Shown piece by piece: positions 53,108 through 59,567 of a stretch of DNA of 64,000 nucleotides. The position numbers were made by a program, and so were the translations under genes. This DNA is from Paenibacillus koleovorans NBRC 103111 (lineage in GTDB: Bacteria; Bacillota; Bacilli; Paenibacillales; NBRC-103111), in the NCBI RefSeq assembly GCF_004000845.1, contig NZ_BIMA01000017.1:23745-87744 (forward strand). The letters are read 5' to 3'. The notes beneath the pieces were generated by a model, which had not been told where the DNA came from, did not search any database, and saw only the letters and a list, made by a program, of their open reading frames with translations. Each line of letters opens with the position of its first letter. Position 1 is the stretch's first letter.

Positions 53108-53188
53108 TTGCCGGATTCGCCACATACGTGCTAAGATGGCGTTGAATGTATTTGCAATGCCGGGACCCGTTGGCGCGGGTCTTTTTTT
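53108..53188 (+). ncRNA. Candidate + strand small RNA with terminator
   Basis: TTGCCG (53108-53113), 18 bases and TAAGAT (53132-53137) form a weak promoter. A clear + strand terminator follows at 53164-53188 (GACCCG/CGGGTC then TTTTTTTG). No + strand gene lies between, so a transcript of about 45 bases is predicted, divergent from the gene at 53090. The terminator is well supported, the promoter is not. Confidence 0.35.
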
Positions 53189-53229
53189 GTTGGCCTCCTT
53201 GTCCAACAAGCTTGATCGGCATCTCCGAA

Positions 53230-53247
53230 GGCGTGATACCTCACGCC
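53230..53247. promoter_or_regulatory. Perfect palindrome after the AbrB-like gene
   Basis: GGCGTGA-tacc-TCACGCC, 7-bp arms. It follows the stop at 53268 by 20 bases and has no U-tract. It could be a weak terminator or a regulator site for the next gene. Confidence 0.45.
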
Positions 53248-53267
53248 CTCACCAGATATCGGCCAAA

Positions 53268-53567
53268 CTATTTCACGGGGATGGGACCGCTGCCGGGTTG
53301 CAGATCGACCTGAATATTCGCGTTGATGATTTTGGTTGTGCATGACCGGCAGATCAGCTTCCCACCCTCCATGCCGGCGATTTTAATATCAGCACCACCG
53401 CAAAACACACAGCCGGGTTTGTATTTGCGGAGCATGATACGGTCCCCGTCAACGTAAATTTCCATTTGGTCCTTCTCTTCAATCCCAAGCGTCCGGCGAA
53501 GCTCCATCGGGAGTACGATCCGTCCCAGCTCGTCCACTCTACGGACAACACCTGTCGATTTAAGCAT
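53268..53567 (-). CDS. AbrB-family regulator with C-terminal zinc ribbon
   Basis: 99 aa. STGVVRRVDELGRIVLPMEL and YVDGDRIMLRKYKP are the swapped-hairpin AbrB domain. A CxxC...CxxC pair (CVFC and CRSC) follows. AbrB controls the transition to stationary phase in hosts. A prophage copy may read or alter that control. Confidence 0.9.
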   Translation of the reverse strand: MLKSTGVVRRVDELGRIVLPMELRRTLGIEEKDQMEIYVDGDRIMLRKYKPGCVFCGGADIKIAGMEGGKLICRSCTTKIINANIQVDLQPGSGPIPVK

Positions 53568-53835
53568 TGCGTTTTGCCTCCTTCACGGGAACGCCCGTTT
53601 GTGTTAAAATAGCCACAACGAGATCACTTAGCCGTTTTCTCAACCGCGTCCGGCCTGCACGCCGGGCGTTTTTGCGTTCTTCTTTAGAAAAGCTAATCAG
53701 AATTTCCAAGTGCTGTACCATGGCAACCTTCTTGCCTGGCATGATCCGCTCCGGATGATCCCGGATCCACTTCAAGTTATGCTTAGCGTTCTTGGCCGCT
53801 TGTCGGGCTTGCTCAATCAATTGCTTCTCGCTCAT
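53560..53835 (-). CDS. Unknown 91-aa basic protein
   Basis: ATG 53835 with GGGGG seven bases upstream; ATG 53841 is two codons earlier. Helical, Lys/Arg-rich (ARQAAKNAKHNLKWIRDHPE). No family is recognised. It overlaps the AbrB-like gene by 8 bases. Confidence 0.6.
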   Translation of the reverse strand: MSEKQLIEQARQAAKNAKHNLKWIRDHPERIMPGKKVAMVQHLEILISFSKEERKNARRAGRTRLRKRLSDLVVAILTQTGVPVKEAKRNA

Positions 53836-53837
53836 AC

Positions 53838-54086
53838 TCATACCCCCGCTATTCGTAATAAGGATTGAATCATCGTTAGCCCGTCCATACCGTAGATGAA
53901 CGCGACAACTACTTCCCGTGCCCCGGTCGCTTCCGCCCATTTAACCAGCGTCGGCACATCCGGGATTTTATGGTCATTCTCATATTTCGATATGCAAGCC
54001 TGTGTTCGATGGAGCTTGTCCGCTAGCTGCTCCTGACTCAGCCCCGCTCTCTCACGGCATGCTTGCATGATGGCCCCAAACTTCAC
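53838..54086 (-). CDS. XRE-family HTH regulator
   Basis: 82 aa. GTG start after AAAGGAAC. LSQEQLADKLHRTQACISKY is a clear Cro/C1 helix-turn-helix, with a hydrophobic helical end. Third HTH protein of the early region; probably a secondary switch or early regulator. Confidence 0.88.
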   Translation of the reverse strand: MKFGAIMQACRERAGLSQEQLADKLHRTQACISKYENDHKIPDVPTLVKWAEATGAREVVVAFIYGMDGLTMIQSLLRIAGV

Positions 54087-54255
54087 GTTCCTTTGTTCAC
54101 CTCCCCCCGTTATTCCAAATCGGAATAGTAAGGGTGCCGGTTGCTGCTGTACTATGTAGGTAAGGCCCTGATGCCTCGCAATACCGCCCCGCTTGCTGCT
54201 CCTGCTTGCCTCGCTGTATGCCCGCTGTCACCATCCCCGGCGGCGGGCCCCTCCC

Positions 54256-54399
54256 TTAACACCGCATTAACAAGAAGGTGCCTTTTTCCAAGTTCATGCT
54301 GTACAAAACCCAGCCTTGCTCCAACAAGCCATTGACTTCCGCTATGCTTTTTGTATCCCGGATTTCCTTCACATCTGACAGGTGGATACTCATTTCCAA
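54256..54399 (-). CDS. 47-aa small protein
   Basis: TTG 54399, six bases after AGGAGG (ATG 54393 is in frame). MSIHLSDVKEIRDTKSIAEV, then EQGWVLYSMNLEKG and FLLMRC. The shape (helix, then two beta strands) resembles a small DUF1737-like fold. No known function. It lies between the XRE gene and the second sigma-H element; the 170 bases downstream hold only a doubtful 44-codon frame. Confidence 0.6.
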   Translation of the reverse strand: MEMSIHLSDVKEIRDTKSIAEVNGLLEQGWVLYSMNLEKGTFLLMRC

Positions 54400-54426
54400 T
54401 TTTCACCTCCTACGCTGATCTGTTCC

Positions 54427-54456
54427 CAAGGAGTTGCCTCGCTTACTGTCGAATAA
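54427..54456 (+). promoter_or_regulatory. Sigma-H-like promoter of the 61-aa gene
   Basis: CAAGGAGTT (7 of 9 consensus positions), 12 bases, then GTCGAATAA (54448-54456). TGTCGAA again matches the Spo0A box. The distance to GAAT is one base longer than in the first copy at 7598. Confidence 0.5.
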
Positions 54457-54485
54457 TGGTAGTTGTCCAGACTCACCAGTTTCGA
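54446..54485 (+). repeat. 40-bp repeated promoter/leader element, copy 2
   Basis: Identical over 40 bases to 7616-7655. Another 12 bases follow with 9 matches, ending in the same AAGGAGG. The flanks differ, so the identity is focal and not part of a larger duplication. Confidence 0.9.
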
Positions 54486-54504
54486 TCAGGAAGGAGGAGT
54501 GTTT

Positions 54505-54687
54505 GTGAAGCTTTTGACAGAAGATCAAATTACTCGATTACAGGAAACAATGATGGAACGTACACTACTGAAACATCGAGAATTGATGCGTCGACAGAAT
54601 ATAAATAACGAAGAATTACTTGCTGTTCTGATCGGTAGCATGACCATTGAAGCAGTTAGTCTTGTCTTGAAGGAGATTCAAGATTAG
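54505..54687 (+). CDS. 60-aa protein behind the repeated sigma-H element
   Basis: GTG 54505, seven bases after AAGGAGG. Helical, with acidic and basic faces (EDQITRLQETMMERTLLK, EAVSLVLKEIQD). No SQxLD motif and no family recognised. It shares the leader, start architecture and small helical form with the 79-aa gene at 7674, but I see no convincing sequence similarity. It overlaps the convergent gene at 54656 by 32 bases. Confidence 0.75.
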   Translation: MKLLTEDQITRLQETMMERTLLKHRELMRRQNINNEELLAVLIGSMTIEAVSLVLKEIQD

Positions 54688-54952
54688 CCTCTCTTGCATC
54701 TAACTCTGCGCTGTATTTCTTTGCCTTCTCGACCAATCTATCCAGCCTCACGTCGCCGTCAGATGTATCTCCAAATCGTCGAAGTTTAAATTCCACTTCA
54801 AGGTTCCTCTGTAGTACAACCAAGTCGTCAAGCTCAATCTTGGCGACTTTGGAACTATAGATCATATCTACTTGCTGCTTGATTCTCAACCATTCATGTT
54901 GATTAAGACCCGCTAACTGAGCTACGAGAATCTGTATCTGGTCTTTGGTCAA
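54656..54952 (-). CDS. Unknown 98-aa helical protein
   Basis: TTG 54952, eight bases after GGGAGG; GTG 54961 is too close to it. Charged helices (HEWLRIKQQVDMIYSSKVAK). Likely early phage protein; no family recognised. Confidence 0.55.
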   Translation of the reverse strand: MTKDQIQILVAQLAGLNQHEWLRIKQQVDMIYSSKVAKIELDDLVVLQRNLEVEFKLRRFGDTSDGDVRLDRLVEKAKKYSAELDAREANLESPSRQD

Positions 54953-55034
54953 ATCGTTCACCTCCCTCGCGTACTCGCTGTTCGTTCAAGGTGATCACCT
55001 CCACTACTTGTCCATTGTCAGAGGGCTTGCCCTC

Positions 55035-55472
55035 TTACCAATCAAATTTCCTTTCCCGTACCCTCACTCGCAAGCCATCCATTTTCACCCTTGGATTTGA
55101 AACGATGTAGTAATCCTGGCTATGCTCAACCCGCGATGCAATCCAAGCGCCCTCGCCATCCTCGTCTACCAGAAGAAACTCGATTGGCGAACCAGATGTG
55201 TAATAGTTGCCACCCTTCATTTCAAAGCGGCCTGCAGCATTTCGGAACAGTGTTCCTTCTGCAACGACCTTCGCGTTCATGTTTTCAATCGATTTTCGGA
55301 TTTCATATAATAGCCGGCCTGCATGTAGAACCGTATTAAGCTCGAACTGATCGTTTGGGTTTTTCTTATCGATGTGTTTCTGCCAATCATCTTCGAGTTC
55401 GTCGATCTTCTTCTCGAGCGGCTTGATCTGAGCGGCCAGCCTTGTCAGCTCGGCCTTCAATTGATTCATCAT
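55035..55472 (-). CDS. DUF5348-containing protein
   Basis: 145 aa. An N-terminal coiled coil (KAELTRLAAQIKPLEKKIDE) precedes a DUF5348 domain (GRFEMKGGNYYTSGSPIEFL, residues about 80-140). Overlaps the HTH gene by 86 bases in another frame. Confidence 0.8.
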   Translation of the reverse strand: MMNQLKAELTRLAAQIKPLEKKIDELEDDWQKHIDKKNPNDQFELNTVLHAGRLLYEIRKSIENMNAKVVAEGTLFRNAAGRFEMKGGNYYTSGSPIEFLLVDEDGEGAWIASRVEHSQDYYIVSNPRVKMDGLRVRVRERKFDW

Positions 55473-55668
55473 TGGGTTTTTCTCCTCTCCTCATCCAATC
55501 AATGACCTCGCTCCAAATTACGCGAGTCTGCCTCTCTCCCAGCTTGTAATGAGGGAATCCAGGCGTTTCGATCATTTCATAAGCTGATCGTTTACCGATG
55601 CTAAGACGTTTGGCCATTTCGGGAACGGTAAGAACTTCACTTGTTGGAGTCGATTCGGCCGTTAGCAA
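55387..55668 (-). CDS. Excisionase-like HTH DNA-binding protein
   Basis: 93 aa from TTG 55668 (AGGAGG eight bases upstream). LTVPEMAKRLSIGKRSAYEM and VIWSEVIDWMRRGEKPN match the MerR-like fold of excisionase-type proteins. It is next to the Cro-like gene; it may help excision or control the early operon. The C-terminal 30 residues are very charged. Confidence 0.8.
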   Translation of the reverse strand: MLTAESTPTSEVLTVPEMAKRLSIGKRSAYEMIETPGFPHYKLGERQTRVIWSEVIDWMRRGEKPNDESIEGRADKAGRSDQAAREEDRRTRR

Positions 55669-55698
55669 TTTCCGCACCTCCTGTTCTTTGAAAATGGA

Positions 55699-55998
55699 TC
55701 ACTGGGCTTGAATACCTTTTGCAAGTTGTTGCTGCGTTACCCCGAGTTGGTTACGCCGCAGACCACTTTCATTGTTTACAAACAACGACTTATCTAAAAA
55801 AATATATCCCTCTACATCTAATCCCTTGTCCTTACACAAGCGATAGATGCCATTAAACAACTTACCACCCCCGTTCTTCTTACCTTTCAACACACGATGC
55901 AGATAAGAGTAATCCACTCCTAGATTAACAGCGAGCTGCGGGATGCTCCATCCTTCAGAACTGGCTAAGTTGACGAGCTGATTAGTATTAACCTTCAA
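55699..55998 (-). CDS. Cro-like HTH repressor
   Basis: 99 aa from TTG 55998, with GGTGGTGAG six bases upstream. NTNQLVNLASSEGWSIPQLA, then GVDYSYLHRVLKGKKNGGG, is an HTH of the Cro/C1 class. It is transcribed from the promoter at 56037-56065 towards the lytic genes. Confidence 0.85.
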   Translation of the reverse strand: MKVNTNQLVNLASSEGWSIPQLAVNLGVDYSYLHRVLKGKKNGGGKLFNGIYRLCKDKGLDVEGYIFLDKSLFVNNESGLRRNQLGVTQQQLAKGIQAQ

Positions 55999-56017
55999 TT
56001 GAAACTCACCACCTTCC

Positions 56018-56123
56018 ATTGTCTGCTGACAATGAAAATATATCATGTCCACAGACAATAGTCAATTAAAAATATTGTCTGTGTGCAATGAAATTTTCTT
56101 TCAACGCATTGCCTGTGGACAAT
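56018..56123. promoter_or_regulatory. Four 16-bp operators of the lysis-lysogeny switch
   Basis: Sites at 56018 (ATTGTCTGCTGACAAT), 56044 (CATGTCCACAGACAAT), 56074 (ATTGTCTGTGTGCAAT) and 56108 (ATTGCCTGTGGACAAT) share the palindrome ATTGTC-N4-GACAAT. Starts are 26, 30 and 34 bases apart. The second fills the spacer of the lytic promoter and the fourth covers the -35 of the repressor promoter. Confidence 0.85.
56037..56065 (-). promoter_or_regulatory. Early lytic promoter (PR-like)
   Basis: On -, TTGACT (56060-56065), exactly 17 bases, then TATATT (56037-56042). Operator two occupies the spacer, so repressor binding should block polymerase directly. Confidence 0.8.
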
Positions 56124-56137
56124 GGCTAATGTAAGAT
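56109..56137 (+). promoter_or_regulatory. Repressor promoter (PRM-like)
   Basis: TTGCCT (56109-56114), 17 bases, then TAAGAT (56132-56137). Weaker than the lytic promoter. Operator four overlaps the -35, allowing autoregulation. Confidence 0.55.
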
Positions 56138-56157
56138 AATACTTGGGGTGGATAAAC

Positions 56158-56577
56158 GTGAATTTTGATAAGGTGGCCTTCGCGAAATTTCTCGAACAAG
56201 CTAAGGGAAAGCGTTCAATAAATAAATTTGGCGCAGACGCAGAAGTTGACCCTGGGTACATTTCAAGACTAATGCGCTGTTTAATAGATAGTCCCCCAAG
56301 CGCTATTATTATTGGAAAGTTAGCCGATCGTGCCTATAATAACGTGTCCCGTGAAGACTTGATGACGGCTGCAGGGTATCTCGAAAATGAAAAGGAAGAT
56401 CAACTTCAAGGATCAAAAAAAACTGAAGTTGAGATCGACCCTAACATCAACGTCGCCTATCTGGGCGGTGTGAAGCACGAGCTCACGCCTGAAGTTGCTC
56501 GAAGGCTTAAAGAGGATATTGAGTTATTTAAGCGCCTTAAAGAGGAATTTCAGAAGGAAAAGGGCAAGAGCAACTGA
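56158..56577 (+). CDS. CI-like HTH repressor
   Basis: 139 aa, GTG start after GGGGTGG. The N-terminal domain has FAKFLEQAKGKRSINKFGAD, GYISRLM and ending DLMTAAGYLE, a Cro/C1 DNA-binding fold. The C-terminal part is a charged helix with no protease motif, so inactivation may depend on the neighbouring ImmA-type peptidase rather than self-cleavage. Confidence 0.85.
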   Translation: MNFDKVAFAKFLEQAKGKRSINKFGADAEVDPGYISRLMRCLIDSPPSAIIIGKLADRAYNNVSREDLMTAAGYLENEKEDQLQGSKKTEVEIDPNINVAYLGGVKHELTPEVARRLKEDIELFKRLKEEFQKEKGKSN

Positions 56578-56601
56578 ACAAACAATTGAAGAACAAAGAT
56601 T

Positions 56602-56632
56602 AAAGCCCTCTCTTATTTGGGCTTTTCTTTTC
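56602..56632 (+). terminator. Terminator between repressor and ImmA-like genes
   Basis: AAAGCCC and GGGCTTT form a 7-bp stem with a 10-base loop, followed by TCTTTTC. It would reduce or separate expression of the peptidase and integrase. Confidence 0.7.
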
Positions 56633-56676
56633 AAATAAAAACCGAACATACATTCCCATCCCAAGGAGTTGTTCAC

Positions 56677-57285
56677 ATGGATTTGAAATATTATCATCCG
56701 TTCGATTACGAAAAGAGAATTACAAAGGAATACCAAGCCAACGGGGTACACTACGCCTCTGACATGGACGATCTCGAGAAGATTGCCAATATCTTTAATG
56801 CCACTATCCGAATGACGAAAGACGAAACAAGGATTTATTATGATGATGACTTTGCTCTCATCTACCTGAATGCATACGCTAACGAAACAACATTGCGATT
56901 GAACTTTTTTCATGAACTCGGGCATCACCTCCTTCATGTCGGTGATCAAAACACTCTTCCTGAAAGTTTCAACCAGCTCCAAGAGAGACAAGCATCACAT
57001 TTTCAGTTATACGCTGCTATGCCAGCCTTCCTTCTTGAAGAATTCAAATACATTGAGAACCGAACCACATATACAAAGGTGCTTTCAGAAGAATTTAAGC
57101 TTCCGATTCCGTTTGTAGAAAAACGAATAAAACAGATCGAGCGTCGAATTCAGCAATTTAAGTTTGACCAAGACTTGAATGCGAAGCCCGTCCCGATCGA
57201 GTATGACTATAGCCCTGAAACCAGGCGCATACTTGCCCAATTACATAGACAGGTTTCCGCGAAAGGAGTTAACAATCTTGGCTAA
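56677..57285 (+). CDS. ImmA/IrrE-type metallopeptidase
   Basis: 202 aa from ATG 56677 (AAGGAG eight bases upstream). FFHELGHHLLH carries the zinc HEXXH motif. Such peptidases cut the partner repressor (as ImmA cuts ImmR) to trigger induction. It lies directly after the repressor, which supports that role. Confidence 0.9.
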   Translation: MDLKYYHPFDYEKRITKEYQANGVHYASDMDDLEKIANIFNATIRMTKDETRIYYDDDFALIYLNAYANETTLRLNFFHELGHHLLHVGDQNTLPESFNQLQERQASHFQLYAAMPAFLLEEFKYIENRTTYTKVLSEEFKLPIPFVEKRIKQIERRIQQFKFDQDLNAKPVPIEYDYSPETRRILAQLHRQVSAKGVNNLG

Positions 57286-57652
57286 AGTAAAAGTCTATTA
57301 TGATTTTCAGGATGACCGGATCAAGCCATTCACAATGGTTATCAGTTTTAGGATTCATGAGGTCAAATGGGACAAGCAATCATTCTACATACCAATCAAT
57401 GCACCTTTTCAGCGTCATATGAGCGAAGAGTACCACGACACATTTGGGTATACTGTCCTGCTTGAGGATTTAACTGTTAACTTCGATAAACCCAATACCT
57501 TCGGAGTTCATTTAACCCGATTAAAGGATCGTAACAACATTTGGGATGCAACGAATGAGATGCCGGTTAACTTTATGATCCGGATGTGCGACATAGAAGA
57601 AGTGCTCCAAATGAATCTTGCACCTTACTATGAATGGAGTGAACTGTCATGA
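57278..57652 (+). CDS. Unknown 124-aa protein before integrase
   Basis: TTG 57278 inside the end of the peptidase gene, nine bases after AAAGGAG. Beta-rich (KVKVYYDFQDDRIKPFTMVI). No family is recognised. ATGA overlap with the integrase suggests coupled translation, so it may be a recombination directionality or accessory factor. Confidence 0.65.
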   Translation: MAKVKVYYDFQDDRIKPFTMVISFRIHEVKWDKQSFYIPINAPFQRHMSEEYHDTFGYTVLLEDLTVNFDKPNTFGVHLTRLKDRNNIWDATNEMPVNFMIRMCDIEEVLQMNLAPYYEWSELS

Positions 57653-58815
57653 AAGGTCATATTGCGAAGAAAGGCAATCGGTACTATATCGTCATCAATA
57701 TGGGGAAAGACGAAGTATCGAAGAAACGGATCTTGAAGTGGATGCCAGGGGGATATGACCGGAAAAAGGATGCGGAGAAAGTCCTCCCCGATATCCTCAG
57801 CTCGATTAATCACGGAACTTTCGTGGAGCCTACTGACGACACATTCGGATCTCTAATGGCCACTTGGCTGCAAGAGAAAAAGAGCGAGGTCCGGCCGGGG
57901 ACGTGGAAATCATACGCCTGGCTGGTGAACATGCACTTAATTCCCCACTTAGGCCACATAAAGCTGATGAAGCTGGAACCGAAGCATCTCCGAGATCTGT
58001 ACCACGAAATCTTGTTCAAGAAAAAAGGCATCGCCGCGGCATCAATTCGGAAGCTTCATGTTCTGGTTATGGATGCACTGAATAGAGCCGTTGAATGGCG
58101 GAAGATTCCATATAACATGGCTGCCGTGGTGAAACTCCCTCAGGGGAAGGCCGAGAAGTTCGAAGTATGGGACGAAGAACAGTTGAAGCTTTTTCTGGAT
58201 GAAGCCATTAAGGACCAATACTTCATCATCTTCGAATTAGCAGCCTCGACTGGGATGCGGCAAAGTGAGATCCTAGGGTTGCGTTGGAAAGATGTCGACC
58301 TCCAAGCCGGAAGGATTTCAGTTCGTCAGGCATACACGAAGGGCGAGTCGGGTCATGAAATGAGTGACACCAAGACGGAAAAGAGTGTGCGTTCGATTGC
58401 TTTGTTCCCTGAAACAGTAGAATTTCTAAAACAACATAAGGCTAATCAGAATGAACATCACATGAGGAATCGAAAGCTGTATCAGGATCATGGCCTTGTT
58501 GCCCAGAGTGGTTTCGGCACCCCGGTAAATCCCCGCAACTTAATGCGCAATTATTATAAAATCCTCAAAATCATCCACGAGCATCACGCGGTACCTAAGG
58601 TTCGTTTCCATGATCTCCGTCACACCCACGCAACGATCCTTCTGAAGCGCGGCGTACACCCAAAAATCGTCCAAGAACGACTCGGCCATTCAAGTATCAA
58701 TGTAACATTGGACACCTATTCACACGTCCTGCCGAACTTACAAGAGGCTGTTTTGAAGAACATCGGGGATTCGATTCTTGGGGAAAGACTTCTAACAAAA
58801 CTTCTAACGCCGTAA
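57649..58815 (+). CDS. int: Tyrosine integrase
   Basis: 388 aa. An N-terminal arm-binding domain (IAKKGNRYYIVINMGKDE) leads to a SAM-like core-binding domain (about 65-160) and the catalytic domain. Catalytic residues are Arg in STGMRQSEI, HxxR in FHDLRHTHAT and His/Tyr in GHSSINVTLDTYSHV. It recombines attP with the tRNA-Thr attB just downstream. Confidence 0.95.
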   Translation: MKGHIAKKGNRYYIVINMGKDEVSKKRILKWMPGGYDRKKDAEKVLPDILSSINHGTFVEPTDDTFGSLMATWLQEKKSEVRPGTWKSYAWLVNMHLIPHLGHIKLMKLEPKHLRDLYHEILFKKKGIAAASIRKLHVLVMDALNRAVEWRKIPYNMAAVVKLPQGKAEKFEVWDEEQLKLFLDEAIKDQYFIIFELAASTGMRQSEILGLRWKDVDLQAGRISVRQAYTKGESGHEMSDTKTEKSVRSIALFPETVEFLKQHKANQNEHHMRNRKLYQDHGLVAQSGFGTPVNPRNLMRNYYKILKIIHEHHAVPKVRFHDLRHTHATILLKRGVHPKIVQERLGHSSINVTLDTYSHVLPNLQEAVLKNIGDSILGERLLTKLLTP

Positions 58816-58816
58816 C

Positions 58817-58896
58817 GGAAACTTAGGGAAACTTAAGGTAACAAAAAACCGAAAACCCTTGATCTTACGGGACTTTCGGAAACCTTAGGAACCTTA
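58817..58896. repeat. Arm-type integrase-binding repeats in attP flank
   Basis: GGAAACTTA occurs at 58817 and 58827. The related GGAAACCTTA and GGAACCTTA start at 58878 and 58888. The two pairs are about 60 bases apart and lie between the integrase stop and the att core, as expected for Int arm sites. Confidence 0.65.
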
Positions 58897-58904
58897 AAAA
58901 ACCT

Positions 58905-58957
58905 CCTTCAACGCACTCGTAATGCGTAGGTCGGAGGTTCGACTCCTCTCATCAGCA
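58905..58957 (+). other. attR: 3' part of tRNA-Thr(CGT)
   Basis: ACGCA-CTCGTAA-TGCGT is a perfect anticodon arm with anticodon CGT (58918-58920). A T-arm with loop TTCGACT and the acceptor strand ending CATCAGCA follow. The D-arm and 5' acceptor half are missing, replaced by phage sequence. The complete tRNA should lie at the left end of the prophage, outside the window. Confidence 0.88.
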
Positions 58958-58972
58958 TAGCAAGACCCCAAT

Positions 58973-59013
58973 AACAGCGCGGCTACCCGACAACGGGGCG
59001 TCGCGCTGTTTTT
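58973..59013 (+). terminator. Terminator after tRNA-Thr, twin copy 1
   Basis: AACAGCGCG and CGCGCTGTT form a 9-bp stem followed by TTTTC. The same 38-base element with two changes recurs at 59524. Confidence 0.85.
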
Positions 59014-59047
59014 CATTCTCGAGTATCTTCTCATCACACCCCAACGG

Positions 59048-59092
59048 TTGACTAACGGAAGAGCCTGTAGTATATTTAACCATATGGTTAAA
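59048..59092 (+). promoter_or_regulatory. Promoter and palindromic operator of the VOC gene
   Basis: TTGACT (59048-59053), 17 bases, then TATATT (59071-59076). A perfect 18-bp palindrome TTTAACCATATGGTTAAA (59075-59092) overlaps the end of the -10. It is the form bound by ArsR-type repressors near VOC genes; no regulator gene is in the window. Confidence 0.7.
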
Positions 59093-59121
59093 CAATTATC
59101 CACTAAGGAGCTGATATCGAA

Positions 59122-59514
59122 ATGCAAAAGGTGATCCCGTTCTTAATGTTTCAAGGGCAAGCGGAAGAGGCTATGAATTTCTACACTTCATTAATTGAGG
59201 ATTCGGAGATAACGTCTATGAAGCTTTACGGCCCCAACCAACCGGGAGCGGAAGGCAGCGTCTTTCAAGCGACGTTCACGCTGAAGGGACAGGAAGTCAT
59301 GTGCATCGACAGCAATGTGAAGCACGGATTTACGTTTACTCCTTCGTTCTCCTTGTATGTCGTGTGCGATACCGAGGATGAAATCAACCACCTGTACGAA
59401 CAGCTATCCAAGGACGGCAAGGTGCTCATGCCGCTAAACAATTACGGGTTCAGCCGCAAGTTCGGCTGGGCGGCGGACCGATTCGGCATATCTTGGCAAC
59501 TGAATCTCCTGTAA
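59122..59514 (+). CDS. VOC/PhnB-like glyoxalase-superfamily protein
   Basis: 130 aa. VIPFLMFQGQAEEAMNFYTS and the C-terminal YGFSRKFGWAADRFGISWQL are the PhnB/3-demethylubiquinone-methyltransferase-like pattern of the VOC superfamily. AAGGAG lies 11 bases before the ATG. A host gene; substrate unknown. Confidence 0.88.
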   Translation: MQKVIPFLMFQGQAEEAMNFYTSLIEDSEITSMKLYGPNQPGAEGSVFQATFTLKGQEVMCIDSNVKHGFTFTPSFSLYVVCDTEDEINHLYEQLSKDGKVLMPLNNYGFSRKFGWAADRFGISWQLNLL

Positions 59515-59523
59515 TTCTAAAAT

Positions 59524-59565
59524 AACAGCGCGGCTACCCGACAATGGGGCGCCGCGCTGTTTTCC
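59524..59565 (+). terminator. Terminator after the VOC gene, twin copy 2
   Basis: Same stem as at 58973 with two base changes in the loop side and a shorter T-run. It lies 10 bases after the VOC stop. Confidence 0.85.
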
Positions 59566-59567
59566 GA

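Larger units (their letters stand above)
1..58957. mobile_element. Siphovirus-type prophage, left end outside window
   Basis: A complete set of modules (integration, switch, replication, packaging, head, tail, lysis) lies in phage order. Nearly all lytic genes are on - and the lysogeny genes are on +. The right border is a tRNA-Thr 3' fragment directly after the integrase. In this orientation the intact tRNA should sit beyond base 1, so at least 58.9 kb of prophage is present. No module is visibly decayed, so it may be inducible. Confidence 0.93.

Noticed and set aside
54113..54247. 44-codon - strand frame between XRE and 47-aa genes
   Set aside because: Weak start, low-complexity composition and no coupling; too little support.
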